Shown: positions 1-7,754 of the stretch, piece by piece
Layout of the letters: the number at the start of each line of letters is the position of its first letter
Position numbering within the stretch: the stretch's first letter is position 1
Translations under genes and position numbers: made by a program
Source of the DNA: Massilia sp. W12
GTDB taxonomy: Bacteria; Pseudomonadota; Gammaproteobacteria; Burkholderiales; Burkholderiaceae_D
Assembly (NCBI RefSeq): GCF_037300705.1
Contig: NZ_CP147776.1
Coordinates: 3,038,001-3,102,000, forward strand
DNA: 64,000 bases
Direction of reading: 5' to 3'
Notes under the pieces: model-generated
The model's input: only the letters and a program-made list of their open reading frames with translations
Databases searched by the model: none
Told to the model about the DNA's origin: nothing

Positions 1-432
1 GGGCCAGGCGATGTTCGGCCAGCGGTAGGGGATATAACCGTCTTTGAGCGGAAAATAAGAAATGCGAATCAGGAAATAAATGAATAAATTATAAAAAACA
101 ATCTGGATGAGTAAATATTGATATTGCCATTTATAGAATGACGTTTCGAGCAGATAGTTCCAGTGCATGAATGTAAACCACATAACTCGGAACAGATTGT
201 ACACAATCACATCTTGCACTATAGGAACTTCTCTCCACTTTCTTAATGAAAGCAGCAAAATAATGGGGAGTATGGTATTAATTAAAAAATATGCGTTATC
301 AGAGATAAGAATTTTATATTTCCGTATTTCTGCAAGAAATAAAAATTCCACAAACAAGAAAAGCCAAAGCACGACGCGGCCCACAATTTCAATTGAAATT
401 TCTTCTCGGAAATTGTTTTCAGAATTATTCAT
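1..432 (-). CDS. Hypothetical membrane protein, 3' part outside window
   Basis: An open frame on the minus strand runs from an ATG at 432 through the left edge of the window, giving 144 codons without a stop. An AGGAGG lies 7 bases or so upstream of the ATG. The protein is rich in Phe, Leu, Ile, Tyr and Trp, with at least three likely membrane segments: one after the short polar N-terminus, one in the NTILPIILLLSL region, and one in the IQIVFYNLFIYFLIRI region. I do not recognise the family. The base composition is AT-rich compared with the genes to the right, which suits an accessory region. The function is unknown. Confidence 0.6.
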   Translation of the reverse strand, partial: MNNSENNFREEISIEIVGRVVLWLFLFVEFLFLAEIRKYKILISDNAYFLINTILPIILLLSLRKWREVPIVQDVIVYNLFRVMWFTFMHWNYLLETSFYKWQYQYLLIQIVFYNLFIYFLIRISYFPLKDGYIPYRWPNIAWP

Positions 433-561
433 TCACCCATCCTCCTCAGATAGTAAATGAAGTCTCCCCTGCGGTGTTGATTTCCTAGCACAGCATTGCA
501 GTGTGCATTGAAACCACAGGGGCAGCGCTCCAGGTGGAGGGCTTGAAATTGTGCAGTTACA

Positions 562-873
562 TTAACGTGGCGGAGGGGGCCATCCAGTATCGAGGTCAGT
601 TTTCCAAATGCCGGGGAACGAACCGCCAATATTACTTTCTGCGGTTGATTTGATGCTGACTGTATCAGATTCAATAGAAACAAAGCGAGGTGGTGGTGGT
701 GGCCCCACCTCCAACCCTTCGGTACCAGAGATAAAGAGCAGCGATGCGTCAGCGCGAACTTCTGAGCTTGACATGAAGCTGTCCGCGCCTGTTGCTGCAT
801 CAGCGCCAAGTAAAGAAAGGTCACAAGGCAGCGTCGCCGCGCTTGCATCCACCAACAGTAAAAGGTCCAGCAT
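562..873 (-). CDS. Small hypothetical protein (103 aa)
   Basis: The ATG at 873 is preceded by AGGAG at a normal distance, and codon use is natural, so I prefer it over the overlapping frames. The protein begins MLDLLLLVDASAATLPC. It is acidic and rich in Ser and Ala, with a run of prolines followed by Arg in the middle (PPPPPPR) and again as the last residues (PPPPR). No signal peptide or catalytic motif is evident. It lies downstream of the XRE regulator on the same strand with a gap of about 90 bases and could be co-transcribed with it. I do not recognise the family. Confidence 0.5.
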   Translation of the reverse strand: MLDLLLLVDASAATLPCDLSLLGADAATGADSFMSSSEVRADASLLFISGTEGLEVGPPPPPRFVSIESDTVSIKSTAESNIGGSFPGIWKTDLDTGWPPPPR

Positions 874-962
874 GGCAAACTCCTGAGGGCGAGTGGCAAA
901 GTCCTCAGTATACGCAGCACTGCAGCTGGAAAACAAGCGCCCCACTGGCGCAGCGTCGCCAT

Positions 963-1520
963 TTACGCCACCTCTTGCCGCATCTTGGGCGTGCTGAGCT
1001 GAGCCACCCAGGCCGCGCGCTGCGCCGGACTGGCGTGCAACAAAGCGTGCAACACGCCATCCGCGTGGGCATCCACTTGCGCCAGTTGCTGACACAAGCC
1101 CGTTAATAATTCACGCTGTTCGTCTTGCGCCAGCCCCAACACCCAGGCCTGCATGCAAAACACCTGCAAAGCATTGCGCACTGCAGGCACGCGCAGCCAG
1201 GAATAATCGGCTTGCAGATCGTCGAGCAACTGCGCCGCCAGCAACACTTGTTGCGGCACATCCGGCAAACTGCGTTCCGGTTTGCGCAACATACTGCCTT
1301 CGCCCGTCAACAACCAATGCACATCCACGCCCAGTTTGGCCACCCGCGCAATCTGCAGCGCGCCGGGTTCGGTGCCGCGTTCATAACGTTGCCAAATCGA
1401 GCGCGAACACCCCACCCGATCCGCCATGGCCGCCTGCGACAAACCAAAAAACTCCCGCATCGCCACCATGCGTTGACAAAACGCGCTGATGCTATCCCCC
1501 GCCAAATCCCGTTTACTCAT
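963..1520 (-). CDS. XRE-family transcriptional regulator
   Basis: This is a 185-aa protein with an N-terminal helix-turn-helix of the Cro/C1 (XRE) type at about residues 15-70. The pattern MREFFGLSQAAMADRVGCS followed by SIWQRYERG is the typical recognition-helix region, and the following segment (VAKLGVDVHWLLTGEG) is the usual extension of this domain. The remaining 110 residues are predicted helical (LLAAQLLDDLQ, ELLTGLCQQLAQV) and have no catalytic motif. I chose the ATG at 1520, which has GGAAG upstream; longer starts would add an implausible Cys-rich leader. It diverges from the toxin array, with 335 bases of intergenic DNA holding dyad sequences, so it may control its own promoter or the array. 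That role is inference. Confidence 0.8.
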   Translation of the reverse strand: MSKRDLAGDSISAFCQRMVAMREFFGLSQAAMADRVGCSRSIWQRYERGTEPGALQIARVAKLGVDVHWLLTGEGSMLRKPERSLPDVPQQVLLAAQLLDDLQADYSWLRVPAVRNALQVFCMQAWVLGLAQDEQRELLTGLCQQLAQVDAHADGVLHALLHASPAQRAAWVAQLSTPKMRQEVA

Positions 1521-1587
1521 GATCTTGCTTCCCGCTGTGTTAATGTGAGGAATTGTAAGAGAAATGCAGCAAAAGTATCGCCATAAA

Positions 1588-1622
1588 TTGCAAAAAGTGC
1601 GCGAACAGCAGCACATTTGCAA
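1588..1622. promoter_or_regulatory. Imperfect dyad, candidate operator
   Basis: TTGCAAAAAGTGC at 1588-1600 and GCACATTTGCAA at 1611-1622 form an imperfect inverted repeat with a 10-base spacer. It sits upstream of the XRE gene in the divergent intergenic region. XRE regulators commonly bind such dyads near their own promoters. The assignment is inference. Confidence 0.3.
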
Positions 1623-1668
1623 CAGTTTATATGTGTGCACTCCATCCCGATCTAAGCTAAGGTCCGAG

Positions 1669-1682
1669 GCGCCGCGCGGCGC
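1669..1682. repeat. 14-bp perfect palindrome
   Basis: GCGCCGCGCGGCGC is fully self-complementary. It lies between the XRE gene and the first toxin cassette. It could be a protein-binding site or a hairpin; no U-tract follows on either strand, so a terminator is unlikely. Confidence 0.3.
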
Positions 1683-1855
1683 ATGTCAGACATAACGAAC
1701 GCGCTAAATTCCTCTTTCCATAATTGAAATTTCCATGAAGAAATGATGTTACAAATGTTAACATTTCTCGCGCAATAACCAGCCTTCGTGCGACGCTTCT
1801 GACTTCCCGTGCACAGTTCTGTTGCACATACTTCCGACACCTATTTGGAATCCCT

Positions 1856-2443
1856 ATGCCAAAAGATCAGACGACGACTGAAGAAATTTATGCAAAAGCC
1901 CTGCCAAATCAGCAGGAACTGACCTTGGCGGCAAACCGCCTGTGCAAGACAGACAATCCGTATGAAGTGCGCAATCAGCTCATTTTGCAAGAGAAGAAGC
2001 GACAAATTCTCTACAAAAACGGCGTCACCCTGCCAGCCAAAGCAGAGCAACTGCAACAGGAGGCCGCACGCAAACTGCGCCACGCCCGCAAGCTTGCCGC
2101 CAACATGCACCGCGCCGATCCCAACTTACAACGCCACCCCGACGCCGACGCGCATCACATCGTAGCGGCGCAAGATGTGCGCGCCGAACTATCCCGATTG
2201 ATTATGTTCAATGAAGGCGTGGGTATTAATGACTTTGCAAATGGCTGCTACACCAAACGCAAGAAAACCAGCAAAGTGCCGCATTTGCCAAATTCCTTGC
2301 CGCATGAGAATATTCATACGGATGTTTATCATTTCGCTGTATACCAACGCCTTCTTGAAATAGTTGGCACTGGGGCTGACGAATGCAGGGCTGCTTTACA
2401 GAAAATTGCAGCCAAAATTGTTGCAGGTATTTTTCCATATTGA
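1856..2443 (+). CDS. AHH-family nuclease toxin (cassette 1)
   Basis: This 195-aa protein carries the AHH (HNH/Endo VII-like) toxin domain: DAHHIVAAQ with the paired histidines at residues 100-101, then a conserved NDFANGCY segment, a Lys-rich KRKK stretch, LPNSLPH and ENIH with His154, followed by VYH. AHH domains are predicted metal-dependent nucleases of polymorphic toxins. Residues 1-90 are a helical, charged lead-in without signal peptide or delivery domain. The last 40 residues differ completely from those of the other AHH copies in this window, while the upstream DNA is nearly identical. The next gene, 7 bases away, is the cognate immunity candidate. This is the most complete AHH copy here; whether it is secreted or is a silent donor tip cannot be told. 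Confidence 0.75.
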   Translation: MPKDQTTTEEIYAKALPNQQELTLAANRLCKTDNPYEVRNQLILQEKKRQILYKNGVTLPAKAEQLQQEAARKLRHARKLAANMHRADPNLQRHPDADAHHIVAAQDVRAELSRLIMFNEGVGINDFANGCYTKRKKTSKVPHLPNSLPHENIHTDVYHFAVYQRLLEIVGTGADECRAALQKIAAKIVAGIFPY

Positions 2444-2450
2444 GGCTCAT

Positions 2451-3002
2451 ATGATATACGAACTAAGATGTGCTGACTTGAATAGCTTTGCACCTTTAGT
2501 ACCAAGCCCAGGTCAAAACTTATTGAATGTCAAATTATTTTTTGATGGAAAGCCTTTGCAATGGCCGATACTTCCCAAAGTGCAAAAATATTATGATAAA
2601 AAGAGGAAAATTCAAAAAGATCGGGCAGATATTGGAATTTTTATTCCTGGCTCAATCACACTTACCAATAAAGCATATATTGCTTTATCTGATTTCCTCA
2701 AGCAATTTGGCGAACTGGTTCAATTAGAGTGCGAAAATGGAGAAGCTTGGCTTTATAATGTAACTAATCTGATTGCATGTGTTGATTTCGAGAAGTCAGA
2801 AAAATCCGGGAATATAATCCGAATAGAAAATTTTTATGAAGATAATATTCCGAATACGCCCGCAATATTCAAAGATGTGCATACTGTAAGAACCAGAATC
2901 TATTTAAATGTAGAGGCAAAGATGATTTTGGAAAAACTGCAAATGGAACATTCCTTGACAGGTTTGGATATCAGGCAGGCTGGCATATCAGAATTTTACT
3001 GA
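2451..3002 (+). CDS. Immunity protein for AHH toxin (cassette 1)
   Basis: This 183-aa protein starts MIYELRCADLN; the ATG at 2451 was chosen because two paralogues in the window start at the same MIY. They share FDKKRKKQK-like and ADIG(I/L) segments, an FGEL(V/I)QL motif, AWLYNVT, CVD(F/Y), IFKD and RIYLN, and all are 183 aa long. No signal peptide is present, as expected for a cytoplasmic antitoxin. It follows the AHH toxin directly, which is the usual order. It resembles the Imm11/DUF1629 group of immunity proteins, but I hold that family name loosely. It is AT-rich compared with the conserved toxin arm. Confidence 0.65.
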   Translation: MIYELRCADLNSFAPLVPSPGQNLLNVKLFFDGKPLQWPILPKVQKYYDKKRKIQKDRADIGIFIPGSITLTNKAYIALSDFLKQFGELVQLECENGEAWLYNVTNLIACVDFEKSEKSGNIIRIENFYEDNIPNTPAIFKDVHTVRTRIYLNVEAKMILEKLQMEHSLTGLDIRQAGISEFY

Positions 3003-3107
3003 TTGCCATCTTTTTCTGCCTGCGTACTGGTTTCGGACCGCGAATTATGCAGCAGTGGTCCGAATCATAAGATCGAAAAGCAAAAAATTCTAAAAAATAC
3101 TCTCTTC

Positions 3108-3741
3108 TTTGCGCAATGGCTCAGCCAGCACGGCGCCGCCGCCAGCCGCCATCCCTTGCTGCAAGTCAAACCGCCAGCGCACGCCCACGCCAGCAGCGGC
3201 CCGAAACCCGCAGGCAGCGCAGCCGCGCCCGGCCCTTTCGCCCGCCCGGCAGTGTCTGGGCCGCCAGCCACCCCGCGCGCCAACGCTAACATCCAAACCC
3301 GCCGCCGCGCCTATACCAAGCCGCCCGCCGCTGACGGCAGCGCAAAGCTTGATCGGCCAAAGCCAAGGCGGCCCCGGCGTCTGGCAAGCGGCGCCGCTGC
3401 GCGCCAAGGGTGTGGAATATCAGGAATTGGTGACCGGCGTGGAGCGTGGGGTAGAATATGCAGTTGAGCACCCTGGCGTGCCCAGCGGCAAGGTGCTGTT
3501 TGATGGGTATGATCCGGTGCGCAAGGTTTTGATCGATGCGAAGGATTGGCGGAAATACCCACCCCTTGAAGAAATTTTCTGGCATGCAAATGTCGTTGCA
3601 GATGCTCAAAAGCAATTGATTGCCGCTGGCAAAACAAAGGTCGAGTGGCTTTTTAGCACCAAAGAAGCAAAAGATGCCGTAGAAGAACTGTTGGCATCGA
3701 ATGGCTTGGATTCAATTACATGCATATTTATGAAAAATTAA
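3108..3741 (+). pseudogene. Orphan Tox-REase-5 toxin tip (cassette 2), linker frameshifted
   Basis: Homology to the full-length toxin at 4646-6013 begins abruptly at the FAQWLSQHGAA linker and runs through the Pro/Ala-rich linker into the nuclease domain. In the linker near 3270 a small deletion shifts the frame, so the linker frame and the nuclease frame no longer join. The nuclease part is intact: KGVEYQELVTG, LFDGYDP and DAKDW (the D and DxK of a PD-(D/E)xK fold), then a unique C-terminal tip ending in CIFMKN. With no delivery region and a broken frame, this reads as a silent cassette. It could still be expressed from a TTG or an internal start, which may be why the immunity gene behind it is kept. 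Confidence 0.7.
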
Positions 3742-3742
3742 A

Positions 3743-4501
3743 ATGAAGAAAATAATCCTCACTCTTTTCTGGCCTGAAGAAAAGATAAGTTTTTCAGATC
3801 ATGTCGATAAAACAACATCTTTTTTGCAGAAAATATCTGCGTACAGCCCACTTTTTAACAATCTTTTTTTAGTCAATGGAGATTCAAAAAAAGAGACAAC
3901 GACGCCACTTGCAAAATTAAAGGAGAAAATTGCCGAGCATGCAATTAGGTTGGATAGAAATTATACAAACTTAGATCCAAACGGAAAAATTCAGGATCAA
4001 TCATATTGCAAAATGGGATTCGTAACCCATTTAACCTCAAGCCAACCTAGAAACGATGTTTCAATCATTATCACGGAAGGTGGATATGAAGAAGGATTTA
4101 TCAATAACTGCGTGAGCATAACACTTTCTGAAAACTGCCTTTTGGAATTTTCTGGATCAGAGGTTAGACTAAGAAATTGGATAGTTGATCTTATACTGTT
4201 GAACATTTCCCATTGGAAAGCATGCAAAGCGAAGATTTTCAATTTCCAATTCAGCAAAATATTAAGCGGTTCCAAAGTTAGCGATATAGGTTGGATAAGT
4301 TTTTTTAAACATATCTCTTTGGAAGAAATCCCCGCCAAATCCGAGTTGCTCGGCATGGGCATCACCTGGGAAGCCGTGCCGCAGGGCGGAACCTTATTCA
4401 TGCTGGATCAGGAAATGGTTTCGGCTGACAATCCTGAACACGTGGCGCGCGGCAAGTTGTTGCGGGCGCGGCTGATGGAACATGGTTGGATTGAGAATTA
4501 A
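3743..4501 (+). CDS. Imm52-like immunity protein (cassette 2)
   Basis: This 252-aa cytoplasmic protein starts one base after the stop of the Tox-REase-5 tip. The N-terminus (MKKIILTLFWPEEKISF) has the strand-plus-Trp pattern shared by all three copies, which matches the Imm52 family known to pair with Tox-REase-5 toxins. The first 190 residues are divergent and AT-rich. The last 60 (from EEIPAKSELLGMG to HGWIEN) are almost identical to the other two Imm52 copies and GC-rich. The gene thus has a private half and a common half. Its role is to neutralise the adjacent nuclease; pairing is inferred from adjacency. Confidence 0.7.
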   Translation: MKKIILTLFWPEEKISFSDHVDKTTSFLQKISAYSPLFNNLFLVNGDSKKETTTPLAKLKEKIAEHAIRLDRNYTNLDPNGKIQDQSYCKMGFVTHLTSSQPRNDVSIIITEGGYEEGFINNCVSITLSENCLLEFSGSEVRLRNWIVDLILLNISHWKACKAKIFNFQFSKILSGSKVSDIGWISFFKHISLEEIPAKSELLGMGITWEAVPQGGTLFMLDQEMVSADNPEHVARGKLLRARLMEHGWIEN

Positions 4502-4645
4502 GCGCCCCTGACTGCCGCGCTTGTTTGCGTTTTCTGATGGAAATTATTTATTTATAAGCATAAGTCAACACACAGCAAAGGAAATGCTACACTGCCGCAC
4601 TTCCCGTGTGACAAGCGCTGTTCTGCGCATTCTTTGCCGACACCC

Positions 4646-6013
4646 ATGCAACAAGACCCCCTTTTCGCCATCTGGCAGCGCGGCGTGCAAGCATTTTTAT
4701 ATGACTTGCAGCGTGTGCGCCTGCCTTCCTGGCCAGAATTACAGCGCGCCTGCCGCTTGGCCAGCGGCGACAGCGCTTTCGGCATGACGCGCGACGCCTG
4801 TGGGGCGATTGCGCGCGGGCAGCGCGTCATGCAAGCCTTGGAACAGGCCAACGCCATGTATCAGGAGCGCATGCACAACGCGCTCGGCCAGTTTCACATC
4901 GCCAGCTTGCTCCCGCTGCTGGAAAAACTGTGCAAGGAATTGGCTTTATATCTGGGCGGCGGCGCGGCTTTGGGCGCGCTGCTGGGTGGCGCTGCGGGTG
5001 CGCTTGCCGCAGGTGTAGGCGCGGCGCCCGGCGCCGCCGCCGGCGCCGTGCTGGGCACGCAAATTGGCGCCTTTCTGCTCAATCTGGTCGGCATCGCCGA
5101 GGTGGCGCAGTATCTGGTGCACACCATGCCGCAAGTGCTGCAGTCTTACAAACTTGGTTTTTGGGACGCTTGGGGGCCGATGCCGCACACAGATCGGATG
5201 GCCTTGGGAAAAGTCAGCACGCTGCGCGCCAGCCAGCACTTTGCTGAGGGGCATATGCTGTTTACCCTGGCTTTGCTGAGCGCCTTGCTGGCCTGGTTCA
5301 CCCGTGGCAAAGGCGAAGCGCAAGCCATGCTGGCCAGCGTGCGCGCCGCGCCTGCGCTGGGCGAGCGCTTTGCGCAATGGCTCAGCCAACACGGCGCCGC
5401 CGCCAGCCGCCACCCATTGCTGCAAGTCAAACCACCGGTGCACGCCCACGCCAGCAGCGGCCCGAAACCCGCAGGCAGCACAGCCGCGCCCGGCCCTTTC
5501 GCCCGGCCGGCAGTGTCTGGGCCGCCAGCCAGCCCGCCACCCCGCGCGCCAGCGCCAACATCCAAACCCGCCACCGCGCCTATACCAAGCCGCCCGCCGC
5601 TGACGGCAGCGCAAAGCTTGATCGGCCAAAGCCAAGGCGGCCCCGGCGTCTGGCAAGCGGCGCCGCTGCGCGCCAAGGGTGTGGAATATCAGGAATTGGT
5701 GACCGGCGTGGAGCGTGGGGTAGAATATGCAGTTGAGCACCCTGGCGTGCCCAGCGGCAAGGTGCTGTTTGATGGGTATGATCCGGTGCGCAAGGTTTTG
5801 ATCGATGCGAAGGATTGGGAGAAGTTTCCGCCTCTGGATGCTGAGTTTTGGTATGCAAAAACTCGAAACGACGCCAAAAAACAAATAGAAGCAGCAAGAG
5901 GAATGCCGATTGAATGGCATTTCAGCACGCTTTCGGCAAAAAATGCTGTGCGCGACCTGTTAAATGAATATGAAATTAAAGGCATACGTCTATTAGTAAG
6001 TGGAAAGGAATAA
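4646..6013 (+). CDS. Full-length Tox-REase-5 polymorphic toxin
   Basis: This 455-aa effector is the only toxin here with an apparently complete N-terminus. Residues 1-95 are helical (FAIWQRGVQAFLYDLQ...). Residues 100-155 form a glycine-zipper-like hydrophobic stretch (GGGAALGALLGGAAGAL). A second conserved block follows (YKLGFWDAWGPMP, then a hydrophobic segment LALLSALLAWF), and then a 75-residue Pro/Ala/Ser linker. The C-terminal nuclease starts near 340 with KGVEYQELVTG and carries D376 (LFDGYDP) and D387-x-K389 (DAKDW), then IEWHFST. Related REase-5 toxins, such as P. aeruginosa TseT, are type VI secretion effectors, and the glycine-zipper N-terminus resembles such effectors. No secretion genes are in the window. 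I start at the ATG at 4646; a TTG 12 bases upstream is possible. Imm52 follows after 3 bases. Confidence 0.75.
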   Translation: MQQDPLFAIWQRGVQAFLYDLQRVRLPSWPELQRACRLASGDSAFGMTRDACGAIARGQRVMQALEQANAMYQERMHNALGQFHIASLLPLLEKLCKELALYLGGGAALGALLGGAAGALAAGVGAAPGAAAGAVLGTQIGAFLLNLVGIAEVAQYLVHTMPQVLQSYKLGFWDAWGPMPHTDRMALGKVSTLRASQHFAEGHMLFTLALLSALLAWFTRGKGEAQAMLASVRAAPALGERFAQWLSQHGAAASRHPLLQVKPPVHAHASSGPKPAGSTAAPGPFARPAVSGPPASPPPRAPAPTSKPATAPIPSRPPLTAAQSLIGQSQGGPGVWQAAPLRAKGVEYQELVTGVERGVEYAVEHPGVPSGKVLFDGYDPVRKVLIDAKDWEKFPPLDAEFWYAKTRNDAKKQIEAARGMPIEWHFSTLSAKNAVRDLLNEYEIKGIRLLVSGKE

Positions 6014-6016
6014 GAA

Positions 6017-6784
6017 ATGAGACGTGTCATACTTGGAGCCTATTGGAATGAGTCATACATTTCTTTTGGTGAATTTGCGGCTAATATCCAGAAAATGCTA
6101 AGCGCATTAAGAGAATTTGATAATACATTTTCTCACTTTTGTCACATCGCCAAAGGAAAAGATGTAACACATCCTATTGCCGAAAATTTTTCAAACTTGA
6201 TGCAAATCTTGCGAGTGTCTTCCAGTGCGGATGATAAGATTTTCACCGAAGTTGATGAGAATAACATGATCAGCGATAATGCAAAAAGCATATTTGGATT
6301 TGATGAAGCCTTTAACACTGGAAAGAAATTAAAAGATGGGGGAATTAATATTTCTTTTTCCGATGGGAATCATGGGAAATTTTTCAGAAAAAATAGCTTC
6401 CTCATTAACTTTCCAAACACAAGAAAAGCTGATGATAATACTATTCATCTCATGAAGATAAAACTAAAAAATCTGGCATTGCTAAGTATTTCTATGTGCA
6501 AACCTGATTCCTTGCGTGCAGGTGATCAGGATTTTGCCTATAAAATTTCTGAAGAGGACATCACCGCAATTAATTGGCTCACCTACCTCGCCCACCTCCC
6601 CCCCGAGCAAATCCCCGCCAAATCCGAGCTGCTGGGCATGGGAATTACCTGGGAAGCCGTACCGCAAGGCGGTACTTTATTCATGCTTGATCAGGAAATG
6701 GTTTCGGCTGACAATCCCGAGCACGTCGCACGCGGCAAATTATTGCGGGCGCGGCTGATGGAGCATGGCTGGATTGAAAACTGA
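6017..6784 (+). CDS. Imm52-like immunity protein (cassette 3)
   Basis: This 255-aa partner of the full-length toxin begins MRRVILGAYWNESYISF, the same strand/Trp layout as the other Imm52 copies. Residues 1-190 are private and AT-rich. From about 6577 to the end the DNA is nearly identical to the third Imm52 gene (12797-13005), encoding TYLAHLPPEQIPAKSELLG through HGWIEN. It has no signal peptide. It is expected to bind and block the REase-5 nuclease encoded three bases upstream. Confidence 0.7.
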   Translation: MRRVILGAYWNESYISFGEFAANIQKMLSALREFDNTFSHFCHIAKGKDVTHPIAENFSNLMQILRVSSSADDKIFTEVDENNMISDNAKSIFGFDEAFNTGKKLKDGGINISFSDGNHGKFFRKNSFLINFPNTRKADDNTIHLMKIKLKNLALLSISMCKPDSLRAGDQDFAYKISEEDITAINWLTYLAHLPPEQIPAKSELLGMGITWEAVPQGGTLFMLDQEMVSADNPEHVARGKLLRARLMEHGWIEN

Positions 6785-6815
6785 GATGCAAGCGCATTCA
6801 CTTTCTGGCAGTTTT

Positions 6816-6898
6816 AGCCCTGCCAAATCAGCAGGAACTGACCTTGGCGGCAAACCGCCTGTGCAAGACAGACAATCCGTATGAAGTGCGCAATCAGC
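6816..6898 (+). pseudogene. 5' piece of an AHH cassette, cut by IS66
   Basis: The segment is identical to codons 14-41 of the AHH toxin at 1856 (agccctgccaaatcagc onward). It starts without the native ATG, just 31 bases after the Imm52 stop, and ends at the 8-bp target duplication CAATCAGC (6891-6898). The rest of the cassette continues at 9429 on the other side of the IS element. The lost start shows it was an orphan tip even before the insertion. Confidence 0.8.
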
Positions 6899-6974
6899 GT
6901 AAGCGCCCAACAGCCCCATCTCCCCAGCCCATAAAAACCAGCGCATGCTATGCCCATCAAAAAGGAGGCATAGG

Positions 6975-7295
6975 ATGCACAGCAAATCACGCAAACAACG
7001 CAGGGAAGAATGGCTCGCGCACGTAAGGGCATGGCGCTTGAGCGGGCAAACGCAAACCGCATATTCCCGTCAGCATGAAATCAATCTGCCGGTCCTGCAA
7101 TATTGGATCAAACGCAGCCGCACGACAGCAGAGCACAGCGCGCCGCTAACGCTGGTCGCCACGCAAGCGCCAGCCGACGTCATGCCGGCTTCCCCCGCTG
7201 GCCATCTCACCCTCGAAAGCGGAGTGCAGCGCCTGCATATTCCGCTGCATGTCACGCCGCAATGGCTGGCCGCATTACTGCGGGAGTTGGCATGA
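6975..7295 (+). CDS. IS66 accessory protein, orf1 (TnpA-like)
   Basis: This 106-aa protein starts at the ATG at 6975, 7 bases after AAAGGAGG; a longer frame upstream lacks this spacing. The N-terminus (SKSRKQRREEWLAHVRAWRLSGQTQTAYSR in short pieces) is the basic helix-turn-helix-like region typical of the first IS66 gene. The stop overlaps the start of the next gene. IS66 orf1 is required for transposition with TnpB and TnpC in elements where this was tested; its exact role is unclear. Confidence 0.85.
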   Translation: MHSKSRKQRREEWLAHVRAWRLSGQTQTAYSRQHEINLPVLQYWIKRSRTTAEHSAPLTLVATQAPADVMPASPAGHLTLESGVQRLHIPLHVTPQWLAALLRELA

Positions 7296-7636
7296 GTTGG
7301 CCGCAGCCTGGGCAAATTTGGCTGGTGCAAGAGGCGATTGATATGCGCGCCGGCATCGACAGTCTGGCCGCCCGTATTCAACACACCTTGGGACGCACGC
7401 CCAGCGACGGCGCGGCGTATGTGTTTCGCAATCGGCGCGCAAACCGTCTCAAGGCGCTGGTGTTTGACGCCAGCGGCATTTGGCTGTGTCAACGCCGTTT
7501 GCATCAAGGCGGCTTCACCTGGCCCGAAGCTGACGCACAACTTTTTATACTCAATCCTGCGCAATGGGAATGGCTTTGCAAAGGCGTCGATTGGCGCCGT
7601 TTGAGCGCGGATCGCATCCCGGATTGGCTGTATTAA
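7292..7636 (+). CDS. tnpB: IS66 accessory protein TnpB
   Basis: This 114-aa protein shows the IS66 Orf2 (TnpB) signature: VQEAIDMRAGIDSLA, then AYVFRNRRANRLKALVFD, GIWLCQRRL and the C-terminal F-x-W region. The length matches the family. The ATG at 7292 overlaps the orf1 stop (ATGA), suggesting translational coupling. It acts with the transposase in IS66 transposition. Confidence 0.92.
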   Translation: MSWPQPGQIWLVQEAIDMRAGIDSLAARIQHTLGRTPSDGAAYVFRNRRANRLKALVFDASGIWLCQRRLHQGGFTWPEADAQLFILNPAQWEWLCKGVDWRRLSADRIPDWLY

Positions 7637-7754
7637 AGCGCATTTTTGCAGCCATCGCATGGGCGCTTTCTCAAGCAGGAAAACACATGAAAAAAACCGC
7701 AAAAATCATGCCGTTTGCACAGAGCAATACACCGGCAAATGCTACACTTAGCGC

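Noticed and set aside
167-460. 97-codon plus-strand frame at the left edge
   Set aside because: It is antisense to the membrane-protein frame, which has a better ribosome site and hydrophobic pattern.
429-962. Long minus-strand frame overlapping the 103-aa gene
   Set aside because: It has unnatural composition (runs of Trp, Cys and His) and no ribosome site, and it overlaps a better frame. Its last 40 codons, which end in ATGA overlap with the membrane gene, might be a tiny real gene but no start is visible.
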